Below, one piece after another: positions 47,423 through 57,355 of a stretch of 64,000 bases of DNA. This DNA is from Thalassococcus profundi (GTDB lineage: Bacteria; Pseudomonadota; Alphaproteobacteria; Rhodobacterales; Rhodobacteraceae): the NCBI RefSeq assembly GCF_003344785.1, contig NZ_QPMK01000001.1, forward strand, positions 404,651-468,650. The letters run 5' to 3'. The position numbers and the translations under genes were made by a program. The notes beneath the pieces are model-generated. The model had not been told where the DNA came from. It searched no databases and saw only the letters and a list, made by a program, of their open reading frames with translations. Position 1 is the stretch's first letter. Each line of letters opens with the position of its first letter.

Positions 47423-48026
47423 AGCAGCCCTTCACGAATTTCGCGAAGGCGTCGGCGCGATGCGACATGCGGTTCTTCGCCCAACGATCCATTTCACCGA
47501 AGGTCTGCTCGTACCCGTCCGGCACGAAAACCGGATCGTAGCCATGACCCAGATCGCCGCGCATCGGCCAGACCAGCCGTCCCGCGATCTGGCCGGGAAA
47601 GACCTCGTCATGTCCATCGGGCCAAGCCAGTACCAGGGTGCAGCAGAACCGCGCAACCCGCGGTTCCGGCGCCGCCTTGGCCTCAAGCAGATCGTGCACC
47701 TTCCGCATCGCCATCTCGAAATCGCGACCAGAGCCTGTTTCGGCCCAATCCGCCGTATAGACCCCCGGTGCATTGTCCAAAGCGTCGACCTCGAGCCCGC
47801 TGTCGTCCGACAGCGCCGGCAGACCTGTCGCCTGCGCCGCCGCATGCGCCTTGATCCGGGCATTCTCCACAAACGTCGTGCCCGTCTCTTCGGGCTCCGG
47901 CAGGTCCATCTCGGCCGCGCCCACGACCTCGACCCCGAAGGGCGCCAGCAAATCGTCGATCTCCTCCAGCTTGCCCCGGTTGTGCGTCGCCACCAGAAGT
48001 CGCGTTTCGGACAGCTTGCGCGTCAT
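47415..48026 (-). CDS. rdgB: dITP/XTP pyrophosphatase
   Basis: RdgB (Ham1 family) removes ITP, dITP and XTP from nucleotide pools. The 203-residue protein has [14 protein letters not shown], the substrate loop [28 protein letters not shown] and the C-terminal [18 protein letters not shown] and [10 protein letters not shown]. It overlaps rph by four bases and hemW by eight. Confidence 0.95.
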   Translation of the reverse strand: MTRKLSETRLLVATHNRGKLEEIDDLLAPFGVEVVGAAEMDLPEPEETGTTFVENARIKAHAAAQATGLPALSDDSGLEVDALDNAPGVYTADWAETGSGRDFEMAMRKVHDLLEAKAAPEPRVARFCCTLVLAWPDGHDEVFPGQIAGRLVWPMRGDLGHGYDPVFVPDGYEQTFGEMDRWAKNRMSHRADAFAKFVKGCFD

Positions 48027-48736
48027 GCCACCGCTGCCAACTGCGCCGCGACCAGCTGCGCCGCACCGGCCTCGGCCAAGTCCATCAACTGTCCCATCTG
48101 CATCCGCGAAAACGTCGCACCCTCGGCCGACATCTGCACTTCGATCACCTGTCCGTCCCCGCGCAGAATGAAATTGCCGTCGACCCCGGCCTCGCTGTCC
48201 TCGGGATAATCGAGGTCCAGAACCGGCTGACCGGCATAGATACCGCAGCTCACCGCAGCCACGGGCGAGATCAGCGGATCGGTGGTGATCTCCCGCGCCT
48301 TCAGCAGCTTGTTCACCGCCAGCCGCAGCGCGACCCAACCCCCGGTAATCGACGCGCAGCGGGTGCCGCCATCGGCCTGGATCACATCGCAATCGACGGT
48401 GATCTGCCGCTCGCCCAGGGCCACCCGGTCCACGCCCGCGCGCAGCGACCGTCCGATGAGGCGCTGGATCTCGACCGTCCGGCCGCCCTGCTTGCCCGAG
48501 GTCGCCTCGCGCCGCATCCGGCTGGTGGTGGAGCGCGGCAGCATGCCGTATTCCGCCGTCACCCAGCCCAGCCCGGATCCCTTGATGAACGGCGGCACCC
48601 GATCCTCGATGGTCGCGGTACACAGCACATGCGTGTCGCCGATGCGGATCATGCAGGAGCCCTCGGCATGTTTCGTCACCCCCGTCTCGATTGAAACGGC
48701 GCGCATTTCGCTTAAATCTCTTCCCGACGGTCTCAT
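48023..48736 (-). CDS. rph: Ribonuclease PH
   Basis: RNase PH is a phosphorolytic 3'-5' exoribonuclease that trims tRNA 3' ends. The 237-residue protein has [49 protein letters not shown] and [19 protein letters not shown]. It is the first gene of the leftward rph-rdgB-hemW operon, divergent from hrcA (113 bp gap). Confidence 0.96.
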   Translation of the reverse strand: MRPSGRDLSEMRAVSIETGVTKHAEGSCMIRIGDTHVLCTATIEDRVPPFIKGSGLGWVTAEYGMLPRSTTSRMRREATSGKQGGRTVEIQRLIGRSLRAGVDRVALGERQITVDCDVIQADGGTRCASITGGWVALRLAVNKLLKAREITTDPLISPVAAVSCGIYAGQPVLDLDYPEDSEAGVDGNFILRGDGQVIEVQMSAEGATFSRMQMGQLMDLAEAGAAQLVAAQLAAVA

Positions 48737-48849
48737 GCTCTGTCCTTCCTCGCGTGTCCGCGTCGGGATACAGGGGCACGGAGCCCAAGCGCAACCCCGA
48801 TTGACCTTTGCGCGCCAGCGCCTTTAATGGCCGCAGCCCAAGGAGTACC

Positions 48850-49914
48850 ATGACCAAAGGCGGCGATATCTTCGATCAGCTCAACGCCCGCTCCCGCGAA
48901 GTCTTTCGCCGGGTCGTCGAAGGCTATCTGGAAAGCGGCGAACCGGTGGGATCGCGCAGCCTGACCCGGACGCTCAGCGAAAAGGTCTCGGCGGCGACCG
49001 TTCGGAACGTCATGCAGGATCTCGAATACCTCGGCCTCCTGGACAGCCCGCATATCAGCGCCGGCCGCGTGCCGACCCAGATGGGGCTGCGGATGTTCGT
49101 CGACGGGCTGCTCGAAGTGCGCGACCTCGACCTGTCGGATCGCGAAAAGCTGGACGCCACCCTTGCCAGCAACACCGAGGACGTGGGCGGCCTGCTCGAT
49201 CGTGTCGGATCGGCCCTCTCGGGCATGACGCAGGGCGCCTCGTTGGTGCTCACGCCGAAACACGAGGCGCCGATCAAGCATATCGAGTTCGTGAGCCTGG
49301 GCCATGACCGGGCCCTGGTGGTGTTGGTCTTCGCCGACGGCCACGTGGAAAACCGGCTCTTTGCGCCGCCGCCCGGCCAGACGCCCAGCTCCATGCGAGA
49401 GGCGGCGAATTTCCTCAACGCGCTCATCGAAGGCAAGACCCTGTCCGAGCTGCGCACCGTCATCGCCGCCGAAATCAGCAAGCGCCGGCAGGAAATCGAC
49501 AGTCTGGCCCAGGCGCTGGTCGAATCGGGTCTTGCGGTCTGGGACGACGACGCCAACCAGCCAGAGCGCCTGATCGTGCGCGGCCGGGCGAATCTGCTCG
49601 CGTCCGACGGGCAGGCGGAAGAGCTCGACCGCATCCGCAGCCTCTTCGACGACCTCGAACGCAAGCGCGACATCGCCGAATTTCTGGAACTGACCGAATC
49701 CGGCGAAGGCGTGCGGATATTTATCGGCTCCGAAAACAAACTTTTCTCACTTTCGGGTTCCTCTCTGGTGGTCTCTCCATATATGAACGCGGATCGTAAG
49801 ATCATCGGTGCGGTCGGCGTGATCGGACCCACGCGCCTGAATTACGGACGGATTGTCCCGATCGTGGACTACACGGCACAACTGGTCGGCAAGCTGATTT
49901 CCGACCGGAGTTAG
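48850..49914 (+). CDS. hrcA: Heat-inducible transcription repressor HrcA
   Basis: HrcA represses groESL or dnaK operons through CIRCE elements. The 354-residue protein begins with a winged-helix domain ([49 protein letters not shown]) and has the HrcA signature [24 protein letters not shown]. The ATG follows an AAGGAG site. It precedes grpE by nine bases. No CIRCE palindrome is seen in its own promoter region. Confidence 0.96.
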   Translation: MTKGGDIFDQLNARSREVFRRVVEGYLESGEPVGSRSLTRTLSEKVSAATVRNVMQDLEYLGLLDSPHISAGRVPTQMGLRMFVDGLLEVRDLDLSDREKLDATLASNTEDVGGLLDRVGSALSGMTQGASLVLTPKHEAPIKHIEFVSLGHDRALVVLVFADGHVENRLFAPPPGQTPSSMREAANFLNALIEGKTLSELRTVIAAEISKRRQEIDSLAQALVESGLAVWDDDANQPERLIVRGRANLLASDGQAEELDRIRSLFDDLERKRDIAEFLELTESGEGVRIFIGSENKLFSLSGSSLVVSPYMNADRKIIGAVGVIGPTRLNYGRIVPIVDYTAQLVGKLISDRS

Positions 49915-49923
49915 AGGTTAAAC

Positions 49924-50487
49924 ATGGCAGACCCGAAGAAAGACGACTTTCTCGACGATATCGACGAAGCGACCGCCGAGGAATATGCGGACGATATCGC
50001 AGAGATCGACGGCGAAGCGGCCGAACTCGATGCGCTGCGCGCAGAACGTGACGAGCTCAAGGACCGGTTCATGCGCGCCCTCGCGGATGCGGAAAACGCC
50101 CGCAAACGCGCCGACAAGGACCGCCGCGAAGCAGAGAATTACGGCGGCGCCCGTCTGGCCCGCGACCTGCTGCCGGTCTACGACAACATGCAGCGCGCAC
50201 TTGCCACCGCCAACGAAGAGCAGAAACAGATCTCCGGTGCCCTGCTCGAGGGTGTGGAGCTGACACTGCGCGAACTCACCTCGGTCTTCAAGAAACACGG
50301 CATCCAGCCGATCACCCCCGAGGTCGGCGAGCGCTTCAACCCGCAGCAGCACGAAGCGATGTTCGAAGCACCGGTGCCCGGCACCAAGGCGGGCGAGATC
50401 ATCCAGGTCTCCGCCGTAGGGTTCATGCTGCACGACCGGCTTCTGCGCCCCGCGCAGGTCGGCGTCAGCTCGATGCCCGCCTCCTGA
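49924..50487 (+). CDS. grpE: Nucleotide exchange factor GrpE
   Basis: GrpE exchanges ADP on DnaK. The 187-residue protein has an acidic N-terminus, a long coiled coil (AELDALRAERDELKDRFMRALADAENARKRADKDRREAENYGGARLARDLLPVYDNMQRAL) and the C-terminal beta domain with GERFNPQQHEAMFEAPVPG. It is co-transcribed with hrcA; dnaK is not next to it. Confidence 0.96.
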   Translation: MADPKKDDFLDDIDEATAEEYADDIAEIDGEAAELDALRAERDELKDRFMRALADAENARKRADKDRREAENYGGARLARDLLPVYDNMQRALATANEEQKQISGALLEGVELTLRELTSVFKKHGIQPITPEVGERFNPQQHEAMFEAPVPGTKAGEIIQVSAVGFMLHDRLLRPAQVGVSSMPAS

Positions 50488-50498
50488 TCGCGCCCCTC

Positions 50499-50525
50499 GT
50501 AGGGTGGGTTTCCAACCCACCTTAC
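50499..50525. terminator. Palindrome between convergent grpE and mutS
   Basis: A 12-bp stem with one G-T pair and a TCC loop: GTAGGGTGGGTT and AACCCACCTTAC. It covers the mutS stop codon. It lies between convergent genes and may end both transcripts. The GGTGGGTT...AACCCACC form resembles a dispersed palindrome seen in many bacterial genomes. Confidence 0.7.
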
Positions 50526-53164
50526 CCGCGTAGCAACTCCTTCAGATCGTAAAGCGCCTGCAAAGCCTCCCGCGGCGACATCTCGTCCGGTGACAAAGCC
50601 GACAGCCGAGTTTCGACTTCAGACGGGTCCTGCGACGCCGACGGGGCAGGGGACTGCGCGGCCACCGAAAACAATGGCAAATCGTCGATCAACGCTTTCG
50701 GCGCGGCCTTTTCGCGTTCGCCCTTTTCCAGCTGGTTCAACACGTCCCGCGCCCGCTTGATCACCGCGGGAGGTAGCCCCGCAAGTTGTGCCACCTGAAC
50801 GCCATAGCTGCGGTCCGCCGCTCCGTCGCGGACCTCGTGCAGAAAGATCACTTCGCCCTCGAATTCCTTCACCGCCACGGTGGCATTGCGCACCCCCGGC
50901 AGTTTGCCGGCCAAGACGGTCAGTTCGTGGTAATGCGTGGCAAAGAGACCGCGCACCCGGTTCACCTCGTGCAGATGTTCCAAGGTCGCCCAGGCGATGC
51001 TCAGCCCGTCATAGGTCGCGGTGCCGCGCCCGATCTCGTCCAGGATCACCAGGGCCCGGTCATCGGCCTGGTTCAGGATCGCCGCGGTTTCGACCATCTC
51101 GACCATGAAGGTCGACCGGCCCCGCGCCAGGTCATCGGAGGCACCCACGCGGCTGAAGATCTGGCTCACCAGCCCGATATGCGCGGATCGCGCGGGCACA
51201 TAGGCCCCGATCTGCGCCAGCAGCGCAATCAGCGCGTTCTGCCGCAGATAGGTCGATTTCCCCGCCATGTTCGGGCCGGTCAGAAGCTGAACCGCTGCGC
51301 CGTCGCCCTCCGGTCCCAGCGCGCAGTCGTTGGCGATGAACGGACCCGCACCTTGCGCCGTCAGCGCCCGTTCGACCACCGGATGCCGCCCGCCCTCGAT
51401 GGCAAAGGCCCGGTTGTCGTCCACGACCGGACGGCACCAGTCCAGATCGGCGGCCAGGTCTGCAAGACCGGCGGCCAGATCGAATTCCGCCAGCGCGAGC
51501 CCCGTCTGGGCAATCTCCGCCCCGCGATCCAGAACCGCACCTTTCAGGCTATCATAGAGCCGCTTTTCGATCTCGATGGCCCGCCCGCCCGCATTGAGGA
51601 TCTTGGTTTCCAGCTCGGACAGCTCCACGGTGGTGAACCGCACCTGGTTCGCCGTGGTTTGCCGATGGATAAAGGTGTCGGACAGTGGCGGTGACAGCAT
51701 CTTTTCCGCATGGGTGGCCGTCGTCTCGATGAAATAGCCTAGTACATTGTTGTGCTTGATCTTCAGAGAGCTCACGCCGGTCTGCGCGGCGTAGTCCGCC
51801 TGCATCCGCGCGATCACGCCGCGCCCTTCATCGCGCAGCGTCCGCGCCTCGTCCAGTTCCGCATCGTAGCCTGCCGCGATGAACTCGCCGTCCCTGGCCA
51901 AAAGCGGCGGTTCGGCGATCAAGGCGTCGTCCAAAAGCGCGATCAGCGCGTCGTGTCCGCCAAGATCGTCCCGCGCCTCCGTCAGCTGCTCGGGCAGCTC
52001 CAGACCGTCCAGTTGACGGGCCAGGGTTTCGGCCTGTTCCAGGGCATTGCGCACGGCGGCCAGGTCCCGAGGCCCGCCGCGATCCAGCCCAAGCCGCGAC
52101 AGGCCCCGGTCCAGGTCCGGCACGCGTTTCAGCGCATCGCGCAGAAACAGAGCCTGTTCCTGGTTCTCCAGGCACCAGGTGACAGCCTCTTGGCGGGCGC
52201 CGATCACCGCCAGCTCGCGGGACGGCGCCGACACCCGCCGTTCCAGCAGACGCGCACCCGCCGCGGTCACCGTCCGGTCGATCACCGACAGCAACGATCC
52301 GGACCGACCGCCCTGCAGGCTGTGCGTCAGTTCGAGGTTCCGCCGCGTCGCCGCGTCGATCTGCAAGAGCCGCGACACCTGGTCCTGCCGTGGCGGGTGC
52401 AGGATCGGCAGCCGGCCTTTCTGGGTGATGTCGAGGTAGTCGACCAGCGCCCCCATGGCCGCCACCTCGGCCCGTTCGAAGCGTCCGAAAGCTTCCAGCG
52501 TCTGGACCGAAAAAAGCCCGCAGACCCGCGCTTCGGCAGAGGTGGAGTCGAAAGACCCGCGCGACAGCACCGTGGGCAGGAGTCCGAGGTCGGCAAAGAC
52601 TTCGCGCATCTCCTCGTCGACCGTGTCCGACACCAGAATCTCGCTCGGCGCCAGACGCGCCAGTTCCGCGCCGATGCGGGGCCGGCTCAACGGCATCACG
52701 TGAAACATGCCGGTCGAAATATCCGCCCAGGACAGCGCCCAATCGTCTCTGACACGGGCCAATGCGGCCAGGTAGTTGTGCCGCCGCGCCTCGAGCAGCG
52801 ACTCCTCGGTCAGCGTGCCGGGGGTGACCAGCCGCACCACGTCGCGTTTGACCACCGATTTCGATCCGCGCTTCTTCGCCTCTGCCGGGCTTTCCATCTG
52901 TTCGCAGACCGCGACGCGGAAGCCTTTGCGGATCAAGGTCAGCAGGTAACCTTCCGCGGAATGCACCGGGACGCCGCACATCGGGATGTCGTCACCGTCG
53001 TGCTTGCCCCGCTTGGTCAGGGCGATGTCCAGCGCCGCCGCGGCCGCGGCCGCGTCGTCGAAGAACATCTCGTAGAAATCGCCCATCCGGTAGAACAGAA
53101 GCGCATCCGGGTACTGCGCCTTGATCTCCAGATACTGCGCCATCATCGGCGTGACCGCGTTCAT
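50522..53164 (-). CDS. mutS: DNA mismatch repair protein MutS
   Basis: MutS recognises mismatches and small loops. The 880-residue protein has the mismatch-contact motif FYRMGDFYEMF near the start. The ATPase motif is LTGPNMAGKSTYLRQNALIALLAQIG, followed by RGRSTFMVEMVETAAIL and LVILDEIGRGTATYDGLSIAWA. The C-terminal end (PREALQALYDLKELL) matches the family. ATG 53164 (MNAVTPMMAQY) is chosen; the longer frame to 53227 has no family support. Confidence 0.97.
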   Translation of the reverse strand: MNAVTPMMAQYLEIKAQYPDALLFYRMGDFYEMFFDDAAAAAAALDIALTKRGKHDGDDIPMCGVPVHSAEGYLLTLIRKGFRVAVCEQMESPAEAKKRGSKSVVKRDVVRLVTPGTLTEESLLEARRHNYLAALARVRDDWALSWADISTGMFHVMPLSRPRIGAELARLAPSEILVSDTVDEEMREVFADLGLLPTVLSRGSFDSTSAEARVCGLFSVQTLEAFGRFERAEVAAMGALVDYLDITQKGRLPILHPPRQDQVSRLLQIDAATRRNLELTHSLQGGRSGSLLSVIDRTVTAAGARLLERRVSAPSRELAVIGARQEAVTWCLENQEQALFLRDALKRVPDLDRGLSRLGLDRGGPRDLAAVRNALEQAETLARQLDGLELPEQLTEARDDLGGHDALIALLDDALIAEPPLLARDGEFIAAGYDAELDEARTLRDEGRGVIARMQADYAAQTGVSSLKIKHNNVLGYFIETTATHAEKMLSPPLSDTFIHRQTTANQVRFTTVELSELETKILNAGGRAIEIEKRLYDSLKGAVLDRGAEIAQTGLALAEFDLAAGLADLAADLDWCRPVVDDNRAFAIEGGRHPVVERALTAQGAGPFIANDCALGPEGDGAAVQLLTGPNMAGKSTYLRQNALIALLAQIGAYVPARSAHIGLVSQIFSRVGASDDLARGRSTFMVEMVETAAILNQADDRALVILDEIGRGTATYDGLSIAWATLEHLHEVNRVRGLFATHYHELTVLAGKLPGVRNATVAVKEFEGEVIFLHEVRDGAADRSYGVQVAQLAGLPPAVIKRARDVLNQLEKGEREKAAPKALIDDLPLFSVAAQSPAPSASQDPSEVETRLSALSPDEMSPREALQALYDLKELLRG

Positions 53165-53290
53165 GTGACCCCCTCGGTTGCGCCGCAACCCTACAAATCC
53201 CGGCATCCGACCGAAAGCCAAAACCAACGCGGTTGAGCCGCCCCCGCCGCTGGTCTAAGAGCAACCGACCGCTTTGGGAGGAGCGCCGGA

Positions 53291-55546
53291 ATGAGCAACC
53301 AGAAATACACCCGAGAAGAGGCGCTGGCCTTCCACCTGGAACCGACCCCCGGCAAGTGGGAGGTGCAGGCCACCGTGCCCATGACCACGCAGCGGGACCT
53401 GAGCCTCGCCTATTCGCCGGGCGTTGCCGTGCCCTGCGAGGAAATCGCTCAGAACCCCGAACTGGCCTACGATTACACCAACAAGGGCAACCTGGTGGCG
53501 GTGATCTCCAACGGCACCGCGGTGCTGGGCCTCGGCAACCTCGGCGCGCTGGGGTCGAAACCGGTGATGGAGGGCAAGTCGGTGCTCTTCAAGCGTTTCG
53601 CCGACGTGAATTCCATCGACATCGAACTGGATACCGAGGACCCCGACGCCTTCATCAATGCGGTGAAGCTCATGGGTCCGACCTTCGGCGGAATCAACCT
53701 AGAGGACATCAAGGCGCCCGAGTGCTTCATCATCGAGCAGACGCTCAAGGAACAGATGGACATTCCGGTCTTTCACGACGACCAGCACGGCACCGCCGTG
53801 ATCTGTGCGGCAGGTCTCATCAATGCGCTGCACCTGAGCAGCAAGAACATCGAGGACGTCAAGATCGTGCTGAACGGCGCGGGCGCCGCCGGCATCGCCT
53901 GCCTCGAGCTGCTGAAGGCCATGGGTGCGCGGCACGACAACTGCATCATGTGCGACACCAAGGGCGTGATCTTCCAGGGCCGCACCGAGGGCATGAACCA
54001 GTGGAAATCGGCCCATGCCGCCAATACTCCCGCGCGCAGCCTCGAAGAGGCGATGGTCGATTGCGACGTCTTCCTCGGCGTTTCGGCCAAGGGCGCGGTG
54101 ACGCAGGACATGGTCAAAAGCATGGCCGACAACCCGGTGATCTTCGCCATGGCCAACCCGGACCCCGAGATCACCCCCGAGGATGCCCATGCTGTGCGGC
54201 CCGACGCCATCGTCGCCACCGGGCGCAGCGATTATCCGAACCAGGTGAACAACGTCCTGGGCTTTCCCTATCTCTTCCGCGGCGCGCTCGACATCCACGC
54301 CCGCGCGATCAACGACGAGATGAAGATCGCCTGTGCCGAGGCGCTGGCGGAACTCGCCCGCGAGGACGTGCCGGACGAGGTGGCGCTCGCCTATGGCAAG
54401 AACCTCAGTTTCGGGCGCGACTATATCATTCCCACGCCCTTTGATCCGCGGCTGATCCACCGCATTCCCACGGCGGTGGCCCGCGCGGGCATGAACACCG
54501 GCGTGGCCCGGCGGCCGATCATCGACATGGATGCCTACGAGCTGTCGCTGAAATCCCGCATGGACCCGACCGCCAGCATCCTGCGCGGCATCAACGCCCG
54601 GGCGCGGGCGGCCCAGGCGCGGATGATCTTTGCCGAAGGCGACGATCCGCGCGTACTGCGCGCCGCGGTCATGTACCAGCGGTCCGGCCTCGGCACCGCG
54701 CTGGTCGTCGGGCGCGAAGCGGATGTGAAGGCCAAGCTCGAAGCGGCCGGCCTAGAAGACGCCTACCGCGAGATCGAAGTGGTGAACGCCGCGAACACCC
54801 GGTATCTCGAAACCTACAAGGCTTTCCTCTACGACCGGTTGCAGCGCGAAGGTCACGACCGGCAGGACATCCACCGGCTTGCGACCCGCGACCGGCACGT
54901 CTTTGCGGCCTTGATGCTGGCGCATGGCCATGGCGACGGTCTGATCACCGGTGCGACGCGCAAATCGGCGCATGTGATGCAGCGGATCAACCATGTCTTC
55001 GACGCCGATGCGAAACACGGCGCCGCTGGCATCACGGCGCTGCTGCACAAGGGCCGGATCGTGCTGATCGGCGACACGCTGGTGCATGAATGGCCCGACG
55101 AGCATGACATGGCCAACATCGCGGAACGCGCGGCTGGCGTCGCCCGGCACCTTGGACTGGAGCCGCGGGTGGCCTTCGTATCCTTCTCGACGTTCGGGTA
55201 CCCCGTGTCGGAACGCGCGGCCAAGATGCACATTGCGCCGCAGGTGCTGGACCAGCGCGGTGTGTCCTTCGAATACGAGGGCGAGATGACCGTGGACGTG
55301 GCGCTCAATGCCCGCGCGATGGAGGCCTATCCGTTCTCGCGTCTCAGCGGGCCGGCCAACATCCTGATCGTCCCGGCGCGGCACTCGGCGTCAATCTCGG
55401 TCAAGCTGATGCAGGAAATGGCGGGTGCGACGGTGATCGGCCCGATCCTCGCCGGTGTCGACAAGTCGATCCAGATCTGCTCGTCGGTCTCGACCGCGAA
55501 CGATATCCTCAACATGGCGGTGCTGGCGGCGTGCAAGGTCGGATGA
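53291..55546 (+). CDS. maeB: NADP-dependent malic enzyme with phosphotransacetylase-like domain
   Basis: This enzyme oxidatively decarboxylates malate to pyruvate with NADP. The 751-residue form has a malic enzyme part (about 1-425; AYSPGVAVPCEEIA, VFHDDQHGTAV, VLNGAGAAGIACLELL). It also has a C-terminal phosphate-acetyltransferase-like domain (about 440-751; IFAEGDDPRVLRAA, ALMLAHGHGDGLITGATR), usually a regulatory, acetyl-CoA-responsive part. The PTA domain is not expected to be active. It is divergent from mutS across 126 bp. Confidence 0.95.
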   Translation: MSNQKYTREEALAFHLEPTPGKWEVQATVPMTTQRDLSLAYSPGVAVPCEEIAQNPELAYDYTNKGNLVAVISNGTAVLGLGNLGALGSKPVMEGKSVLFKRFADVNSIDIELDTEDPDAFINAVKLMGPTFGGINLEDIKAPECFIIEQTLKEQMDIPVFHDDQHGTAVICAAGLINALHLSSKNIEDVKIVLNGAGAAGIACLELLKAMGARHDNCIMCDTKGVIFQGRTEGMNQWKSAHAANTPARSLEEAMVDCDVFLGVSAKGAVTQDMVKSMADNPVIFAMANPDPEITPEDAHAVRPDAIVATGRSDYPNQVNNVLGFPYLFRGALDIHARAINDEMKIACAEALAELAREDVPDEVALAYGKNLSFGRDYIIPTPFDPRLIHRIPTAVARAGMNTGVARRPIIDMDAYELSLKSRMDPTASILRGINARARAAQARMIFAEGDDPRVLRAAVMYQRSGLGTALVVGREADVKAKLEAAGLEDAYREIEVVNAANTRYLETYKAFLYDRLQREGHDRQDIHRLATRDRHVFAALMLAHGHGDGLITGATRKSAHVMQRINHVFDADAKHGAAGITALLHKGRIVLIGDTLVHEWPDEHDMANIAERAAGVARHLGLEPRVAFVSFSTFGYPVSERAAKMHIAPQVLDQRGVSFEYEGEMTVDVALNARAMEAYPFSRLSGPANILIVPARHSASISVKLMQEMAGATVIGPILAGVDKSIQICSSVSTANDILNMAVLAACKVG

Positions 55547-55588
55547 CGGCGCGTGTGGCGGGGATCGGAGCCTCCGGCGGGAGTTTGA

Positions 55589-55617
55589 CCGCGAATTTTG
55601 CGACGCAAATTTCGCGG
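55589..55617. repeat. Palindrome upstream of the ribokinase-like gene
   Basis: Arms CCGCGAATTTTGC and GCAAATTTCGCGG pair with one mismatch around GAC, between maeB and the next gene. It is followed by GGCAAGATGAAGGAGG, which forms the next gene's ribosome site. GCAAGATGAAGGA is also at 72-84. It may be a maeB terminator without a T-run. Confidence 0.55.
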
Positions 55618-55642
55618 GTGGCAAGATGAAGGAGGATCGGTC

Positions 55643-56515
55643 GTGACCATCTTCAACCTCGGCTCGATCAACGCGGACCTTGTCTACCGTGTGCCGCATC
55701 TGCCGGGCGCGGGGGAGACTTTGGCGGCGACATCAATGTCGCGCGGGCTGGGCGGCAAGGGTGCCAACATGTCCGTCGCGGCGGCGCGGGCCGGGGCGCA
55801 TGTGGTGCATATCGGCGCGGTCGGCGAGGACGGGCAATGGGCCTCCAACCGGCTGCTGGAATACGGCGTCGACACCCGCCACATCGCGGTAGCCGCCGAG
55901 GCGACGGGCCATGCGATCATCGCCGTGGACGATGCCGGCGAGAACACGATTCTTCTGCATCCGGGCGCCAATTGGGCCTTGTCAGAGACGGAAATCGACC
56001 TCGCGCTCGAGCTGTCGACGGCGCGCGACACGTTTTTGTTCCAGAACGAAACGAATGCGCAAAGGGCAGGGGCCGGAATGGCGTCGGCGCGGGGGCTGCG
56101 CATCGCCTATGCCGCTGCGCCCTTCGGCGCGGAGGCTGTGGCCGAGGTTTTGCCGCTGCTCGACCTGCTCGTATTGAACGCGGTCGAGGCGGCGCAGCTC
56201 GAGACGGCGACCGGTCTGCCACCGGACGCTCTGCCGGTCCGCGACGTGGTGATCACCCTCGGGGCAGATGGCTGCCGCTGGATCAACACCGACACGGGAC
56301 ACGCGCAGGACATCCCGGCGCTGCCTGTGACGCCGGTGGATACCACGGGTGCCGGCGATACATTCACGGGATTTCTCGTGGCCGGCCTGGATCGTGGGAT
56401 GCCGATGGCGCAGGCGCTGGCGCAAGCCAACCGTGCCGCGGCGATCATGACGACGCGCCACGGGACGGCAGATGTCATTCCCGATCTCAAGGACGTGCAG
56501 GACAGCCGTTTCTGA
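55643..56515 (+). CDS. PfkB family carbohydrate kinase, ribokinase-like
   Basis: A 290-residue sugar kinase of the PfkB family. It begins TIFNLGSINADLVYRVPHLPGAGETL and has GGKGANMSVAAARAG and the catalytic VDTTGAGDTFTGFLVAGL (base Asp in GAGD). The opening resembles ribokinase, but no ribose transport genes are adjacent, so the substrate is open. The start is GTG 55643 with AAGGAGG eight bases before it. It runs 96 bp after maeB. Confidence 0.85.
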   Translation: MTIFNLGSINADLVYRVPHLPGAGETLAATSMSRGLGGKGANMSVAAARAGAHVVHIGAVGEDGQWASNRLLEYGVDTRHIAVAAEATGHAIIAVDDAGENTILLHPGANWALSETEIDLALELSTARDTFLFQNETNAQRAGAGMASARGLRIAYAAAPFGAEAVAEVLPLLDLLVLNAVEAAQLETATGLPPDALPVRDVVITLGADGCRWINTDTGHAQDIPALPVTPVDTTGAGDTFTGFLVAGLDRGMPMAQALAQANRAAAIMTTRHGTADVIPDLKDVQDSRF

Positions 56516-56590
56516 AGGGTGCCGGAAATCCCGAGATTTCCGGTCCGTTTCCCTCGAGGAAAATGCGCCTCTGTGCGAAAGCGGCGCCTC

Positions 56591-57244
56591 TTACCCGCCA
56601 ACAAATGGCGCGTCGTCGCCCCACAGTGCACGCACGCGCTGGTCGCGGCGGCAGCCTTCGCGGTAGCGTTCGTACGCGTCTTTCTGGTCGATATAGCCAA
56701 ACCGGGTCAGGACCCTGTTCGTGCCCTTGTAGTAGTCCTGGTGATAGTCCTCGGCCTTGTAGAAGGTGTCCGCGTCAAGGATCGGCGTGACGATCTCCTG
56801 CCCAAGTGCGCGCTGCGCCTCGGCCTTGGCCTGTTCGGCCGCCGCTCTTTGCCGTTCATCAGAGACGAAAATCGCCGTGCGGTAGCTGTCGCCGCGGTCG
56901 CAGAACTGGCCGCCCGCATCCGTCGGATCGACCGAACGGAAGAACAGGCGGTATAGCTGGTCCAGATTGATCTTTGCGGGATCGTAGGGGATTCTCACGG
57001 CCTCGTAATGTCCGGTGTCGCCGCCTGTCACCTGCTTGTAGGTCGGGTTGTCGGTCGTGCCGCCGGTGTAGCCGGACACCACGTCGCCAACGCCCGCGAC
57101 CTTCTCGAAATCGGCCTCGACGCACCAGAAACAGCCGCCGGCGACGACGATATCGGCGGCTGTCGCGCGCTGCGCCTGCGCGGTCAGCGCCAGCGCGGCG
57201 GCCACCAGGCAGGAAAGGGCGGTGAGCGGTTTGCGGAACTGCAT
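56591..57244 (-). CDS. msrA: Peptide methionine sulfoxide reductase MsrA, exported
   Basis: MsrA reduces methionine-S-sulfoxide in proteins. The 217-residue protein carries an N-terminal signal peptide (about 1-29, ending AQRATA), so it should act in the periplasm. The active-site motif AGGCFWCVE is followed by GYTGGTTDNPTYKQV, GHYEAVRIPYDP and a downstream EDYHQDYY. It is divergent from the aminotransferase gene. Confidence 0.94.
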   Translation of the reverse strand: MQFRKPLTALSCLVAAALALTAQAQRATAADIVVAGGCFWCVEADFEKVAGVGDVVSGYTGGTTDNPTYKQVTGGDTGHYEAVRIPYDPAKINLDQLYRLFFRSVDPTDAGGQFCDRGDSYRTAIFVSDERQRAAAEQAKAEAQRALGQEIVTPILDADTFYKAEDYHQDYYKGTNRVLTRFGYIDQKDAYERYREGCRRDQRVRALWGDDAPFVGG

Positions 57245-57355
57245 GATGAAACTCCTTCTGTGCGATCAGACTGCACGGGCACAACGCATCCGGCAATGGA
57301 CGCGCCCGCCCGGTCACGGCATGGTGACATCACGTGACGCAACGCAGGAGCCGAC

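Noticed and set aside
50499-50525. CIRCE-type heat-shock element near hrcA-grpE
   Set aside because: The palindrome sequence does not match TTAGCACTC-N9-GAGTGCTAA and it lies after grpE, so it is a terminator or repeat.
52692-52707. parS-like sequence in mutS (13 of 16 matches)
   Set aside because: The bases encode the common MutS segment TGMFHV, which explains the match, and three positions in one arm differ.
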